From NCBI GenBank assembly GCA_903873165.1, contig CAIQNQ010000145.1:1-33694 (forward strand): a stretch of DNA of 33,694 nt, read 5' to 3'. The first letter of the stretch is position 1. The number at the start of each line of letters is the position of its first letter. Both the position numbers and the translations under genes were made by a program. The DNA comes from an uncultured Methylococcaceae bacterium. Its GTDB lineage: Bacteria; Pseudomonadota; Gammaproteobacteria; Methylococcales; Methylomonadaceae. Positions 16,947-26,480 of the stretch are shown here, one piece after another. The notes under the pieces were generated by a model. It was not told the origin of the DNA, ran no database searches, and saw only the letters and a list, made by a program, of their open reading frames with translations.

Positions 16947-17651
16947 TTAAATGTCTTCTGGTTTTTTAGCATGCCATTGAAGCCCGCTACTTAACAATTC
17001 TGGATAAATATTTTGAATAAAGCCAAATTTACCATAGGCTGTTTTATTTATCATTACAAACCCCGCTCTTTCTAAAACTAATTTAAGCGATCGATAGGTA
17101 AAGTAATGTAAGTGACCACCATCGAATAATGGGTCAGTACCTATGCCTTCATTGGGTTCAGATGTAGAGGGAAAAAAGCCAAGTAATAATAGAAAACGTT
17201 TTTTGATGAAGCCTATGTTAGGCGTGTTAATTATTAGTGTGCCTCCGGGTTTGAGAACTCTAAACATTTCTTCTGTTGCTGCGTAAACATCGGGTATATG
17301 TTCGATGGTATCTGCCGTTATTATTGTGTCTATACTATTTGAAGTAATTTGTGGCATATCTTCTGGAGAGCCAACGAGTCCTAAGAAGTTTAAACCCTCT
17401 AAGTTAATGCGCGCTCTTTCAATTTGAGAAGCTGAATATTCAAGCCCAATTAGGTTTGTAAAAGTCTCTTTAAATTGATAAAGCAAATAGCCATTGTTAC
17501 AGCCAATATCTAAAAGGGTGTTGCCTTGACCTGCGGAAGAAACAATGGCTTGATGGCGACTAACCGGGTATTTTGAAATTTGAATTTTATCAAAGGTTTC
17601 TTTTTGATAATCAATAGTTGAAAATTGATTATATTTTTCACTTAATCCCAT
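16947..17651 (-). CDS. Class I SAM-dependent methyltransferase (Methyltransf_11-like)
   Basis: This 234-residue protein has motif I at TLLDIGCNNGYLLYQF, motif II at NLIGLEYSASQIERA, and later IDTIITADTIEHIPDVYAAT and MFRVLKPGGTLIINTPN, the standard UbiG/Methyltransf_11 core. It sits between GT2 and GT4 genes in the polysaccharide operon, so O-methylation of a sugar or of the chain terminus is the likely role. The exact substrate is unknown. Confidence 0.85.
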   Translation of the reverse strand: MGLSEKYNQFSTIDYQKETFDKIQISKYPVSRHQAIVSSAGQGNTLLDIGCNNGYLLYQFKETFTNLIGLEYSASQIERARINLEGLNFLGLVGSPEDMPQITSNSIDTIITADTIEHIPDVYAATEEMFRVLKPGGTLIINTPNIGFIKKRFLLLLGFFPSTSEPNEGIGTDPLFDGGHLHYFTYRSLKLVLERAGFVMINKTAYGKFGFIQNIYPELLSSGLQWHAKKPEDI

Positions 17652-17719
17652 GGTTATAAGCCTTTTATATTAAATATTGAAGTGTAATGACTGTTTTGTT
17701 ATTTATTGAGTAAGTAGAT

Positions 17720-18589
17720 TTATGAGTTTTTATAGATAAAATGATTGAAGTAGCTACCACTGATTCTAATAAAATCTACTAATAAATAGATGGGTAAAAT
17801 TAGTTTTGGACAGTTATTCCATCCATACCAAAAACGCATTTTCAAATTAGCGGGTGAGCGCATACTGGTAAAGTAGGCAAATAAACTCTTTAAAGAAAAT
17901 TCTTTAAGAACTGAGGTCATCCCTGTCGCTTCAACATAAGATAAAACCGGACATTCTTTACTCACATATATTTTGAAACCTGCGCGTGTTGCTTTAAATG
18001 TTAAATCTTCATCAGCACCATAATGAGGTAAATGTTTTTCATCGTATAAGCCAATTTTTTTAAATAAATCGATGGGAAACAAGGTGCCACGCCCCGAAGC
18101 GTGAGTTATTTCAATAATATTATTATCATTAGGGATATGGTGATCCTCAAAGTTAACAGGCGATGATGTTGCAAGTAGCCAGTTAAATCTATAACCGATA
18201 TCAACAATTGCTTTCGTCTCAATATTAAGAATGGGTGACGTAATAATACTATGAGGATATTTGTCGAAAGTTTTCGCTATATTAAATAAATAATCTGATA
18301 ATAATTCCGTATCATCATTTAAGGTGAGTAGCGAATCACCTTCTTGAGCGTTTTTAAGTACATATTTAACGCAACGATTAATGGCGCCTGTCCACCATAA
18401 TGAACTATCCGCATTGATAACAGTTACATGAGGATATTGTTGATGTATTGCTGTTGTTGTGCCATCGGTTGAACCGTGATCACAAATGACTATGTTAAAG
18501 TTGGTATATGTTTGTTTTTGCAGGGAAGCTAAACATTTTAACGTTAAGTCTTTGCGATTAAAGACAGGTATGCATATCCAAATAGTCAT
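17720..18589 (-). CDS. Glycosyltransferase family 2
   Basis: This 289-residue GT-A enzyme starts MTIWICIPVFNRKDLTLKCL. It carries the nucleotide-binding ICDHGSTDGT, an acidic metal-binding motif at residues 91-93 (TLNDDTELL) and the catalytic-base region HYGADEDLTFKATRAGF. The overall pattern resembles WcaE/rhamnosyltransferase-like GT2 enzymes of surface polysaccharide loci. It is 3 bp from the truncated acyltransferase upstream. Confidence 0.9.
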   Translation of the reverse strand: MTIWICIPVFNRKDLTLKCLASLQKQTYTNFNIVICDHGSTDGTTTAIHQQYPHVTVINADSSLWWTGAINRCVKYVLKNAQEGDSLLTLNDDTELLSDYLFNIAKTFDKYPHSIITSPILNIETKAIVDIGYRFNWLLATSSPVNFEDHHIPNDNNIIEITHASGRGTLFPIDLFKKIGLYDEKHLPHYGADEDLTFKATRAGFKIYVSKECPVLSYVEATGMTSVLKEFSLKSLFAYFTSMRSPANLKMRFWYGWNNCPKLILPIYLLVDFIRISGSYFNHFIYKNS

Positions 18590-18591
18590 TG

Positions 18592-19149
18592 CTAGTATTT
18601 CATATAGAGTTGAAATTTGTGTTCAATTTTTTTAAATATCGCCATACTCTTTTTTTCAATAATTAGGTAGGAAATATATGAAATAAACATACTTATGATT
18701 AAAGAGATAATCATGGGTATTAAAAAATCATGAAATATTGGATAAAGCGCTGAGGTTGAAATTAATAAAAAGGGTAAGTGATACAGATAAAAACTGTAAG
18801 ATATTTTGCCCATAAAGCTCACTAAAGGTGATTTTAAAAATAGACTTAGTGGGTTGAAAGTTATTGCATACGGGATAAATAACATAGTCCCTAAACCCGT
18901 TATAAATGATTCAACTTGTGCATTATTAGTTATATTTAAGGTAAATCTATTGCCAATTAGAAGTATTGATACCAGTAAAACAATGCTTGATATTTTTGTT
19001 GTTTGATTAATGGCTTTAAGTTTATTCCAATGTTTAGATAGGAGTAATCCCATTATGAATAACGGTAAGTAGTAAAACTTCATTGACAGAAAAACCATTA
19101 AAGATGCAATTCCACGTAAGCCATCTAATTCTTCAAGTCTATTATTCAT
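18592..19149 (-). pseudogene. Acyltransferase 3 family gene with internal in-frame deletion
   Basis: From ATG at 19149 the frame encodes 185 residues, against roughly 330-380 for intact acyltransferase 3 membrane proteins. The N-terminus (NNRLEELDGLRGIASLMVFL) is typical. After LS it jumps directly to a late region, FYYLPLFIMGLLLSKHWNKL, and then to the normal C-terminal membrane helices (LVSFMGKISYSFYLYHLPFL). The catalytic His that follows the first helix, and several membrane segments, are missing. The frame stays open, so a protein may be made, but activity is unlikely. A longer start at 19203 overlaps the upstream gene and adds residues outside the family pattern. Intact members O-acylate sugars. 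Confidence 0.75.
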
Positions 19150-19153
19150 TAAA

Positions 19154-20245
19154 TCAACTTTTATAATGTGAAATATAGGCTGATACACTTTTATCGATGC
19201 CAAAATACAGTTCAGCTAATTTTGAATTATTGTGACAAGATGATCTAAGATCTGCATTAGGTGTTTTTAGTATTATTTCTAAGGAATTTTTAATTGCATC
19301 AGCATTTGGTTCACAATAATGCAATCCCTCAAATATTTTATTAAAGTTTGAAAGTCCCGGTACATTTGTTAGTAGGACGGGTACTTCAGTGGCTATGGCT
19401 TCTAATGCTGCAATACCAAACCCCTCAACTAATGATGGCATAACAAATAAATCGGTAGCTTGTAAAAAGGGGAGGATATTATTTTGTATCCCCAGAAAAT
19501 GAACTTGATTACTAATGTTTAATGCTTTTGCTAAATCTGGCTCACTGCAATCATTTTCTTTACCAATATGCAGATAAACGATGTCTTTATTTTCTAGTTT
19601 TGCAATAGCTTCAATTAAAGCCGAATGATTTTTAACCTGAGCACAATTACCGACTGTGGTTATAACAAATTGTTTATCGCTTAAATTTAATAATTTCCTA
19701 TTATTTTTATAGTCTAAATCTGTAGTTTTGGTGAACCGAGTACTGTTAAACCAATTAGGAATGATTTGAGTTTCAATTCCAAAATAATTTAATTCTGTGT
19801 CCTGTACTGATTTAGATATTGCTATATGGGGTACGCCTAAAAAACATAACAATCGTCGTTGCCAAGCTCTGCGCCAGCGCAAATTACCAGTAAATTGGAA
19901 TGTTGCGTGTATAGTTTTTATGCAACGTTTTGCAGGTACGCCAGCCAATAATGCAATCACTGTTACCCAAAAACTGCCTTGTTCTGTGTGAATATGGATA
20001 CTATCGTATTGTTCTTTAGTAAATAATCTATATAGATTATTAAAGTAATTAAAGCTTTTACTAAAAGGTATATGGTGTAATTTAAAGCCAGCTTCCGTAA
20101 GTGTTTCGGCAAAAACTCCGACATTGGCTCCCGTTGCTAATATTTCACTATTTATCCCTTGCGCTTGCATATATGGTGCTGCGCTTAGAAGCATGGTTTC
20201 TGCGCCTGATGGGTTTAATTCACAGAGAATGTGCAATACTTTCAT
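19154..20245 (-). CDS. Glycosyltransferase family 4
   Basis: This 363-residue GT-B enzyme begins MKVLHILCELNPSGAETMLL. It continues with IHIHTEQGSFW, the central FVITTVGNCAQVKNHSALIE and YLHIGKENDC, and the C-terminal EX7E region VEGFGIAALEAIATEVPVLL. It ends 4 bp before the truncated acyltransferase starts and begins 1 bp after the stop of the next GT4 gene. This is tight operon packing. Confidence 0.9.
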   Translation of the reverse strand: MKVLHILCELNPSGAETMLLSAAPYMQAQGINSEILATGANVGVFAETLTEAGFKLHHIPFSKSFNYFNNLYRLFTKEQYDSIHIHTEQGSFWVTVIALLAGVPAKRCIKTIHATFQFTGNLRWRRAWQRRLLCFLGVPHIAISKSVQDTELNYFGIETQIIPNWFNSTRFTKTTDLDYKNNRKLLNLSDKQFVITTVGNCAQVKNHSALIEAIAKLENKDIVYLHIGKENDCSEPDLAKALNISNQVHFLGIQNNILPFLQATDLFVMPSLVEGFGIAALEAIATEVPVLLTNVPGLSNFNKIFEGLHYCEPNADAIKNSLEIILKTPNADLRSSCHNNSKLAELYFGIDKSVSAYISHYKS

Positions 20246-20246
20246 A

Positions 20247-21440
20247 TTAGTGTTTTTTTAATATATCGTTGTACGCGGCAATATAGGCATCGGTAACAAC
20301 GTTGATATGAAAATTTTCTTTTACATGTTTAAAGGCTGTTTTTATCAATTCGCCACGCTGAATGATGTTTGTTGTTAATTCTTGCATAGCATCAGCAATT
20401 TCTTGAGGTTTTGTGACATCTACTAAAACCCCAGCTTTACCACTATTTAAAGTCCAAGGCAGACCGCCACTATTCATCCCACCTATGACTGGTATTCCTA
20501 AAGAAATGGCTTCAATTGCAACCATTGAAAAAGATTCTTCTAAGGCTGGGTGTATTAAGATATTAATTTTGTTATTAAGTGTTGTCATTAGGTCTTTATA
20601 TGATGTTTGGCCAATAAAACTTATGCCTTGATCGATATTTAATTTTTTAGACCACTGTTCGGCTGCTTCACCGACGCCATGTCCATCACCAAACATTAAT
20701 AAGCGACTATTTGGGTAAGTTTGTTGATAAATGTTAAATGCTTTAATAGCCGCTTCACCATTTTTTCTACCTGACCAGCCCACTAAAATAGTAGCAAATG
20801 TTAAGTGGCCAGCATCTTGTTTTATAGGTGTATTTCGATTGAAAGCAGAATCTGGCAGTCCATTGGGTATCACTAAAATAGGCTTTCTGTAAAAGAGATA
20901 TTTTTTAAGATGATCTGCTACATAAGGTGAAACGGTTGACAAATGTTTTGCTTTCCACACCGCAACATAGGCCATTAGTGTGCGGGCAATACGGAAAGGT
21001 ATAAAGTTAAGTTTTAATATATTAAGTGGCGCATCATGGGCGGTAATTAAATACGGAATGTTAGTTGCTTCTGCAGCTAAAGCAAATTCATAAGTCCAGT
21101 GTGCGTGAATAATGTCTGGTTTTTCTTCTAACAGTATACTGGTCATCCATTTTGATTCTTTAGTAAAAAAAGAACGGGCAGGTCTTTTACCATACGGACC
21201 AAAGCGGATTTTTAAGCGATCACCTTGTAAACATACCTCTTCTTCAACTGAGGGATCAACTGAGCACAACAGTAAATTATAGCCACGAGCATGAAGTTCT
21301 TTTGCTAACAAATTGACCGGACTTCCACCTAAGCCTTTTGGATAAGTATGGTTTTCTGGTAATTGTAAAATATCTAAAAATTCTTTAGTTTCTATAGGAC
21401 CAACAAGGGCAATAGTAAGATTTGATAAACTATTTACCAT
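20247..21440 (-). CDS. Glycosyltransferase family 4
   Basis: This 397-residue GT-B enzyme has the acceptor-domain motif GLGGSPVNLLAKELHARGYN, DIIHAHWTYEFALAAEA, ATILVGWSGRKNGEAAIKAF in the donor domain, and the EX7E motif in LEESFSMVAIEAISLGIPVI. Its first 11 bases overlap the end of the ligase/polymerase gene. The donor sugar cannot be predicted. Confidence 0.9.
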   Translation of the reverse strand: MVNSLSNLTIALVGPIETKEFLDILQLPENHTYPKGLGGSPVNLLAKELHARGYNLLLCSVDPSVEEEVCLQGDRLKIRFGPYGKRPARSFFTKESKWMTSILLEEKPDIIHAHWTYEFALAAEATNIPYLITAHDAPLNILKLNFIPFRIARTLMAYVAVWKAKHLSTVSPYVADHLKKYLFYRKPILVIPNGLPDSAFNRNTPIKQDAGHLTFATILVGWSGRKNGEAAIKAFNIYQQTYPNSRLLMFGDGHGVGEAAEQWSKKLNIDQGISFIGQTSYKDLMTTLNNKINILIHPALEESFSMVAIEAISLGIPVIGGMNSGGLPWTLNSGKAGVLVDVTKPQEIADAMQELTTNIIQRGELIKTAFKHVKENFHINVVTDAYIAAYNDILKKH

Positions 21441-22686
21441 GGCGGATTAATGGCTTCAGGTTGTAATTGTTAGGTGGGTTATTATTTAAATGATTTTTTG
21501 AAATTAAATTAGCTGAAACAATAATATAAAGTAAAAAGATATTTAAAGCATCTAGGCCTTTAAAAAATGATGATTCAGTAAAGTTATGCAAAAGAATCAT
21601 AATAAAACCCGTGTTTAAAAAAATGAAGTCTGCTTTATTTATTGTTTTTATTTTTATTAAATTTAAATAAGTTTTCAACAAAATTAAAAAAAGAAGTGCC
21701 GCAGCAATTATCCCGCCTTTAATGATTAATTCTATATAACCATTGTGTAAATGGGACATTTGTATGTGATATCTTTTTGTGAGTAATTCTAAATTATCAA
21801 AACCATAGCCAAATAATAAATGATCTGATAGCGCTTTGAAACTAACCGACCAGAGACGGGTTCGTCCAGAAAAATTGCTACTTCTACCCGCTGAATTAAA
21901 AGCAGTATTAATGATTTCATCGGGACTCATAAAAAAAGTGACGACAATAATACTGAAGAAGATAAGTGATATAACTACCAGAACTTTAATAGATTTGTTA
22001 ACACGACTTAGATAAGTATAATGAATCGTCAGGGCAATAACGATAAATGATGTAATTATGTTTGTCATACTGTCTGCTTTTATGATGACAAAAAATGCTA
22101 TTAAGATTGAAAATAAAACTAGCAGTTTTTCTGATTTATTTTTCGATAAGATGTATAAATTGCATGATAGCCAGATTAATATTCCGGCTAAGGTGCCCAA
22201 ACCATTGGGGTGTGATGTAATGCCTATCCAGCGAGGTTTACCAAAGTCTCTAATATTGATCCCTAGTTGTGGATAAACCAGAGCTATAAAGATACTGGCT
22301 AAGGTCATCAGCAAAAACAACCAATATAACCAGCGAATTAATTTAATTCTGCTTTCGTTAAATGCTAAAACACTGAGGATTGTAATGAGCATACTGGCAG
22401 ATAGAAAAGTAAAATCTTTTACTACTTCAACGGGATTGCCAGCCCAAATTGCAGAAACTAATGTAAATAAAATTAAGAAAACTAAAGTCTTGCTGTTTTG
22501 ACAGATATTTAAAACTTGTTGAATGTTAAACAAGAAAATAATCGAGGTCATTAAGATAAATGCTCTATGCAACGGAAACCTTAATGCGCTTGGGTTTATA
22601 ACCGTATCTAGACCAAAAGCACCCCAGAAAAGTGTGACGCAGAGGGTGATAATAGTCAGTGTTTGCAACCTATAGGATGTATTCAT
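21430..22686 (-). CDS. O-antigen ligase / Wzy-type polymerase family membrane protein
   Basis: This 418-residue, very hydrophobic protein has about ten to twelve membrane segments and the large periplasmic loop of the Wzy_C/WaaL family. It shows WIGITSHPNGLGTLAGILIW before the loop, and FSGRTRLWSVSFKAL, FGYGFDNLELL and MSHLHNGYIELIIKGG within it. These motifs occur in both O-antigen ligases and Wzy polymerases, so the two roles cannot be separated here. With the flippase encoded two genes upstream, a polymerase role in a Wzx/Wzy pathway is plausible. Confidence 0.85.
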   Translation of the reverse strand: MNTSYRLQTLTIITLCVTLFWGAFGLDTVINPSALRFPLHRAFILMTSIIFLFNIQQVLNICQNSKTLVFLILFTLVSAIWAGNPVEVVKDFTFLSASMLITILSVLAFNESRIKLIRWLYWLFLLMTLASIFIALVYPQLGINIRDFGKPRWIGITSHPNGLGTLAGILIWLSCNLYILSKNKSEKLLVLFSILIAFFVIIKADSMTNIITSFIVIALTIHYTYLSRVNKSIKVLVVISLIFFSIIVVTFFMSPDEIINTAFNSAGRSSNFSGRTRLWSVSFKALSDHLLFGYGFDNLELLTKRYHIQMSHLHNGYIELIIKGGIIAAALLFLILLKTYLNLIKIKTINKADFIFLNTGFIMILLHNFTESSFFKGLDALNIFLLYIIVSANLISKNHLNNNPPNNYNLKPLIRHGK

Positions 22687-22716
22687 GGCTCATTTTGTAA
22701 TTGTTGAGACAGTCCA

Positions 22717-23763
22717 TTAAATTTTTAAATCTAATTGTTCTTGTATTACGGTCACCATATTTTTATAAACTACGGTAGCTTCAAGATGTGTTTTTGCATA
22801 CTCAGCGGATTGATAGCCTAATTCATTACGTTGTTCAACGGTTAAACTCAGAATATAAAGTGCGACGTCAGCCACTTCTTTGGGACTTTTGATAATAAAA
22901 AGCCCCGGAATATTGTTAAAGATATGCTCAAATCCAGTTTGGTAATTTGATATGTGTGGTACTCCACAAGCTAGGCTGATAGGAAGTCGATCTGATGAGT
23001 ACATCGCGATTTCATCAAATTGTCCCCAATTTACACTCATCCATGCGTCTCGGACAATGATGTCTTGTTTGTTGAAATCGATAGAACCTCTACAATAGCT
23101 TTCTGTTTCCCAGCCTTGTCCTGCACCATAAAGAGCGAATCTATCTCCTAAATGTTTATGAAGTGCCTGAGCGGTTTGTTTTCTACTTCGACCACCAGGC
23201 ATAAATAACCAAGGTATCCTTTTAAGGCAAGTTAGATTTGCAATCATTACTGCATCAAACTGCCTTGTTAAAGTAGGAGTCCATGGTTTACCAAAACGAG
23301 AAGTATCGTAGGAGTGAGTTGCATATCTTATTTGTTTCGCTCCTGCTTTCTTTGCAAGTTCGGCAATATAGCCGGTTCCACCCAGAAAACACATATCAGA
23401 TTCAGCAAAAACTGCTTTAATGGTGGATCCCATGCGTTTAACAAAGAAACCATAGGGGTCTTCTTCATATAATACAAACTTTGGTTTGCTGGGTATTGTC
23501 TTAAGTTTTTGTAAGTAAGATTTATCCATGGGATAGTTGTTACCAGGATGTTGAATAAAAATAACATCCGGTGCAAATTCAAGTGCTGTTTTGTAGAGTT
23601 CATCCAAAGCATCTTGATGGCAAGGTAGCTCTTTTTGTCTTACCAAATATGAATAGGCTTTATACTCAGAAAATACACCTTCTTGGTGTAGTTTTTCAAA
23701 GGCCATTCTAGGTCCAATTTGATCGCCTTCTGTGCCTTCATTAGGAATGTAAAACCAACGCAT
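22717..23763 (-). CDS. CgeB-like glycosyltransferase
   Basis: This 348-residue protein resembles the CgeB / Glyco_trans_1_2 group of GT-B enzymes. An N-terminal half contains DVIFIQHPGNNYPMDKSYL and FVLYEEDPYGFF. The C-terminal half has FALYGAGQGWET, MSVNWGQFDEIAMYSSDRLP and LACGVPHISNYQTGFEHIF, the donor-site region of the group. It follows the flippase gene by 17 bp. The reaction is probably sugar transfer in the same polysaccharide pathway; the specificity is unknown. Confidence 0.75.
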   Translation of the reverse strand: MRWFYIPNEGTEGDQIGPRMAFEKLHQEGVFSEYKAYSYLVRQKELPCHQDALDELYKTALEFAPDVIFIQHPGNNYPMDKSYLQKLKTIPSKPKFVLYEEDPYGFFVKRMGSTIKAVFAESDMCFLGGTGYIAELAKKAGAKQIRYATHSYDTSRFGKPWTPTLTRQFDAVMIANLTCLKRIPWLFMPGGRSRKQTAQALHKHLGDRFALYGAGQGWETESYCRGSIDFNKQDIIVRDAWMSVNWGQFDEIAMYSSDRLPISLACGVPHISNYQTGFEHIFNNIPGLFIIKSPKEVADVALYILSLTVEQRNELGYQSAEYAKTHLEATVVYKNMVTVIQEQLDLKI

Positions 23764-23780
23764 TTGTAATCTCTGTGTTC

Positions 23781-25262
23781 TTAAGTAATAGAAGGAAAAG
23801 CTTTAGAAAATATAGTCGATTGCTTAATCAAGTATCTAATCGCTGATAAGTATATAGCAATGTTTCTTGTGATAATAAACCCGATTAATAAACCAATCCC
23901 CCCAGAGGCTATTTCTACAATTAACTTGATTATGTTTGAAAAACTGGGGTCTAAAAGTTCTATTGCTAATTGGATCATGCCAGCACTGCTTAAGCTAACA
24001 ATCCCAATGCAGAGCGATATGATGAGTATTTGTTTTAAGGTTATGCCTAATAGTTGTGGAATTTTAATAAGCATTATGAGTAGGCGTATCCATTCTGTTA
24101 TTACTACTGCAATTGCAATAGTTAAGGCTGTGCCATTGGGCGCGGACCAAACTAATTGAGCAATAAGTAGTATTAGCATAGAAACTTGAATGCGCATTTT
24201 TAAACGCAATTTATTCATGGAATCTAAGGTAACTCCTGCCACATGTGAGATATAAAGTGGTCCAATTGACCATGAAAGTATTTTTAATAAAGCGATGCTA
24301 TCTAACCATTTATCACCTAACAGAACAATGACGATATCAGTAGCTGCAACATAGATCCCGGCGCTGATTGCAAAGGCATAACTCCCCACTAAAAGTATAC
24401 TGAGTTGAAAGCTGATGGCTTGTTTATCATGTTGATTAGATAACGAACTTAGGATGGGAAATAGGGCTTTGGTTAATATATTAGCCGGTTGTTGAACCGG
24501 TAAATTAGCTAAAAGAATGGCGCGGTTATAAAATCCTGCGCTTGTTGCGCCCATTAATTTACCAATAATGAGCGCATCTAAGTTTGACGATAAAAACTCT
24601 ATAAAGCCGATCACCGAATAGCGGCCTCCATAGTTTAAGAAGTGTTGGCGTTGGTTTTTAGTATGAGAAAATTTTAATGGATATCTAGCTATGATGTAGC
24701 TTAGCAATGCATTGATAGTCATTTGTGTCATAAACGCAGCTACCAAAGCCCAAACCTCTAAATCATAGTATGCGGCTGTTAGGCCCACTAAGCCATAACC
24801 AACCACATAAGAAATGATATCTATAATGGCTAAAGCTTTAAATGCGGTATTTCTTTGTAAAAGCCCTGTAGAAACCGCTGCAAATCCGCCAATGATAAAG
24901 TTAAGTGATAATGCTCTGATCACGTTCCCAAGTTGAGGCATTTGATAAAAATATTCAAATAGGGGGGCGGCTATTTGCACTAGTGTAAAGAATAATAGGG
25001 AAATACCCAGAGATACGGATAATGCCGCAGCAATATCACCTTCTTCTAAATTAGGTTTTTGGATGATGGCAGGGCTTGTCCCCATTTGAGCAAAGTAGCT
25101 AAAAAAACGTAGGCATACATTAGCAACCGCTATTAGGCCAAAGTCAGCAGGCTCCAGTAGTCTGGCCATCACTGCCATAAAGATGAGTTGAAATCCAGTA
25201 ACGGTTATTGTAGAAAATGATCCCCAACCAATGCCTGATGCTAATTTTTTTAGGTTTGACAT
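23781..25262 (-). CDS. Polysaccharide flippase, MOP superfamily (WzxC/TuaB-like)
   Basis: This 493-residue protein has about 12-14 membrane segments and the WzxC-type N-terminus KLASGIGWGSFSTITVTGFQ, then ARLLEPADFGLIAVANV and MGTSPAIIQKPNLEEGDIAA. It should flip lipid-linked repeat units from the cytoplasmic to the periplasmic face. It is the first gene of the 12.7-kb minus-strand locus. A conserved upstream element at 25335-25440 is also found before the broken flippase to its right and may contain the locus promoter. Confidence 0.9.
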   Translation of the reverse strand: MSNLKKLASGIGWGSFSTITVTGFQLIFMAVMARLLEPADFGLIAVANVCLRFFSYFAQMGTSPAIIQKPNLEEGDIAAALSVSLGISLLFFTLVQIAAPLFEYFYQMPQLGNVIRALSLNFIIGGFAAVSTGLLQRNTAFKALAIIDIISYVVGYGLVGLTAAYYDLEVWALVAAFMTQMTINALLSYIIARYPLKFSHTKNQRQHFLNYGGRYSVIGFIEFLSSNLDALIIGKLMGATSAGFYNRAILLANLPVQQPANILTKALFPILSSLSNQHDKQAISFQLSILLVGSYAFAISAGIYVAATDIVIVLLGDKWLDSIALLKILSWSIGPLYISHVAGVTLDSMNKLRLKMRIQVSMLILLIAQLVWSAPNGTALTIAIAVVITEWIRLLIMLIKIPQLLGITLKQILIISLCIGIVSLSSAGMIQLAIELLDPSFSNIIKLIVEIASGGIGLLIGFIITRNIAIYLSAIRYLIKQSTIFSKAFPSIT

Positions 25263-25614
25263 TTTGGTTAAAAAACCTGATTAACTTTGTCTGCCTTAAT
25301 CTTGGGTAAATAATTTAAGTAGGCAGGAAGTTTGTCCATGATTTAGCTGTGTTATTGGGAGCGTTGTGGCTATTTTAAACTCTAATAATACTCGTTTTTG
25401 GGCTTATTAAGTATTACAGAATTGTGACTTTTGATTGATATTTCACAAACTTTATAATCATTGCACTTAAAATGGTTTGGTTTGAAGAGAAGTTTTGCGT
25501 GAATAATGCTGCAACTATTTATTTGCTTGGCTCACTTAGGCAAGGATCAATGTATTACTGTAAAATACGCGCTATCAAATAGATTGTCTCTCGTTTTTAA
25601 TTACTCTCATCAAC
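25263..25614. other. Gene-free interval upstream of the polysaccharide operon
   Basis: It holds the conserved ~105-bp element described separately (25335-25440) and AT-rich sequence to its right, which may include the promoter of the broken FAD-dehydrogenase gene. I see no other coding or RNA feature. Confidence 0.5.
25335..25440 (-). repeat. Diverged upstream element, copy 1 (before intact flippase)
   Basis: Shared blocks with copy 2 at 26481-26590 include tccatgattt, taatactcgttttt and gtattacag, in the same order and with nearly the same spacing (51 and 25 bases here, 56 and 24 in copy 2). On the minus strand it contains GAGTATTATTAG, a possible -10 region. It probably carries the start of the polysaccharide operon transcript. 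Confidence 0.6.
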
Positions 25615-25761
25615 ATGTTACGAATTACCGAACTCAAACTCCCTTTAGACCATTCAGAAGCTGATCTTAAACACGCTATTATCAAAAGGCTAGGTATTAA
25701 GGCAGAGCAGTTGGTTTCTTATAAGGTGTTTCGACAAGGCCATGATGCCAAGCTTCTTTAA
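25615..25761 (+). pseudogene. Truncated FAD-dependent dehydrogenase (N-terminal fragment)
   Basis: ATG at 25615 starts MLRITELKLPLDHSEADLKH, then KRLGIKAEQLVSYKVFRQGH and a stop at codon 49. This is the N-terminal domain of the uncharacterised FAD-dependent dehydrogenases (COG2509-like), which are normally over 500 residues. The similarity ends near RQGHDA, where the sequence becomes the opposing, equally truncated flippase. The rest of the gene, including the FAD-binding domain, is absent. Confidence 0.65.
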
Positions 25762-26385
25762 TGCTAGCACTTATTTCTATTAACGTTATTTTTGGGATAA
25801 GTTTAGATATAATTAAGCCCACTGAACCGGCTGTAAATGCACTGATACCGTAAATAATAATGGCAGTTGTATGTGAAATGTTAAGTTGATAATACCATGC
25901 TGCGGATAAACACCCCATGATGATGCTAACATTAACTATGTCTATTTGAAGGACTCTAAAAGGAGTTAATGCGATATAAAAAAACGTCTCATAAACTCAT
26001 GAAATATAGCCGTCATAACTGTTATTGATACTGTCAATGTATAAGTTAAAATTTCATTTGATATGAGTTCTACATAATAAGCTGACAGCGATAATGTGAC
26101 AAAGACACACCAAAGAGGGAAAAAAATAATATATTGCCCAGCTAGCATGGTGCTGCAATATTTTAATTTGTCGAGTTTTTCAGGTGCAAAAATAGTCATT
26201 TGTGTTGTGACTAAAGCATTAGCAATACCGACAAATAATAATATTGCCGCAAAGCCAATACCATAGAGACCATAACTTTCTTTACTGGTTAATTTAATTA
26301 ACAAAAAACCGATACCTAAATTACTTAAGCTAATGATGCCTTGATCAATAATGCCGAATAAGGCATCTTTTTTAACAGTTGCCAT
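25741..26385 (-). pseudogene. Broken second polysaccharide flippase (N-terminal half, frameshifted)
   Basis: The minus-strand frame from ATG 26385 reads MATVKKDALFGIIDQGIISL and continues with membrane segments to FMRRFF, then hits a stop at 25966. In a neighbouring frame the protein resumes with YIALTPFRVLQIDIVNV and runs through IIIYGISAFTAGSVGLIISK to IKEAWHHG near 25741. The shift falls at a run of seven A at 25978-25984. Together this is about 215 of the 400-490 residues of a MOP-type flippase. The C-terminal half is replaced by the FAD-dehydrogenase fragment. Confidence 0.75.
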
Positions 26386-26480
26386 TAGATAGACTGTGAA
26401 TATTTAATGTCAAAGGCTTAAATGGGGATGACGAAACCGTTAGAATCTGATCTGTATTTATTAGGCTAACAAGGATTTTA

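Noticed and set aside
25335-25440. JUMPstart/ops element for RfaH before the polysaccharide operon
   Set aside because: No GGCGGTAG-like ops core is visible in the upstream region.
25697-25918. A separate 73-residue minus-strand gene
   Set aside because: Its first 60 residues are the frameshifted continuation of the broken flippase, and its last residues are antisense to the FAD-dehydrogenase fragment.
25966-25990. Programmed ribosomal frameshifting in the flippase
   Set aside because: The downstream half of the gene is missing, so a functional frameshift product is not expected.
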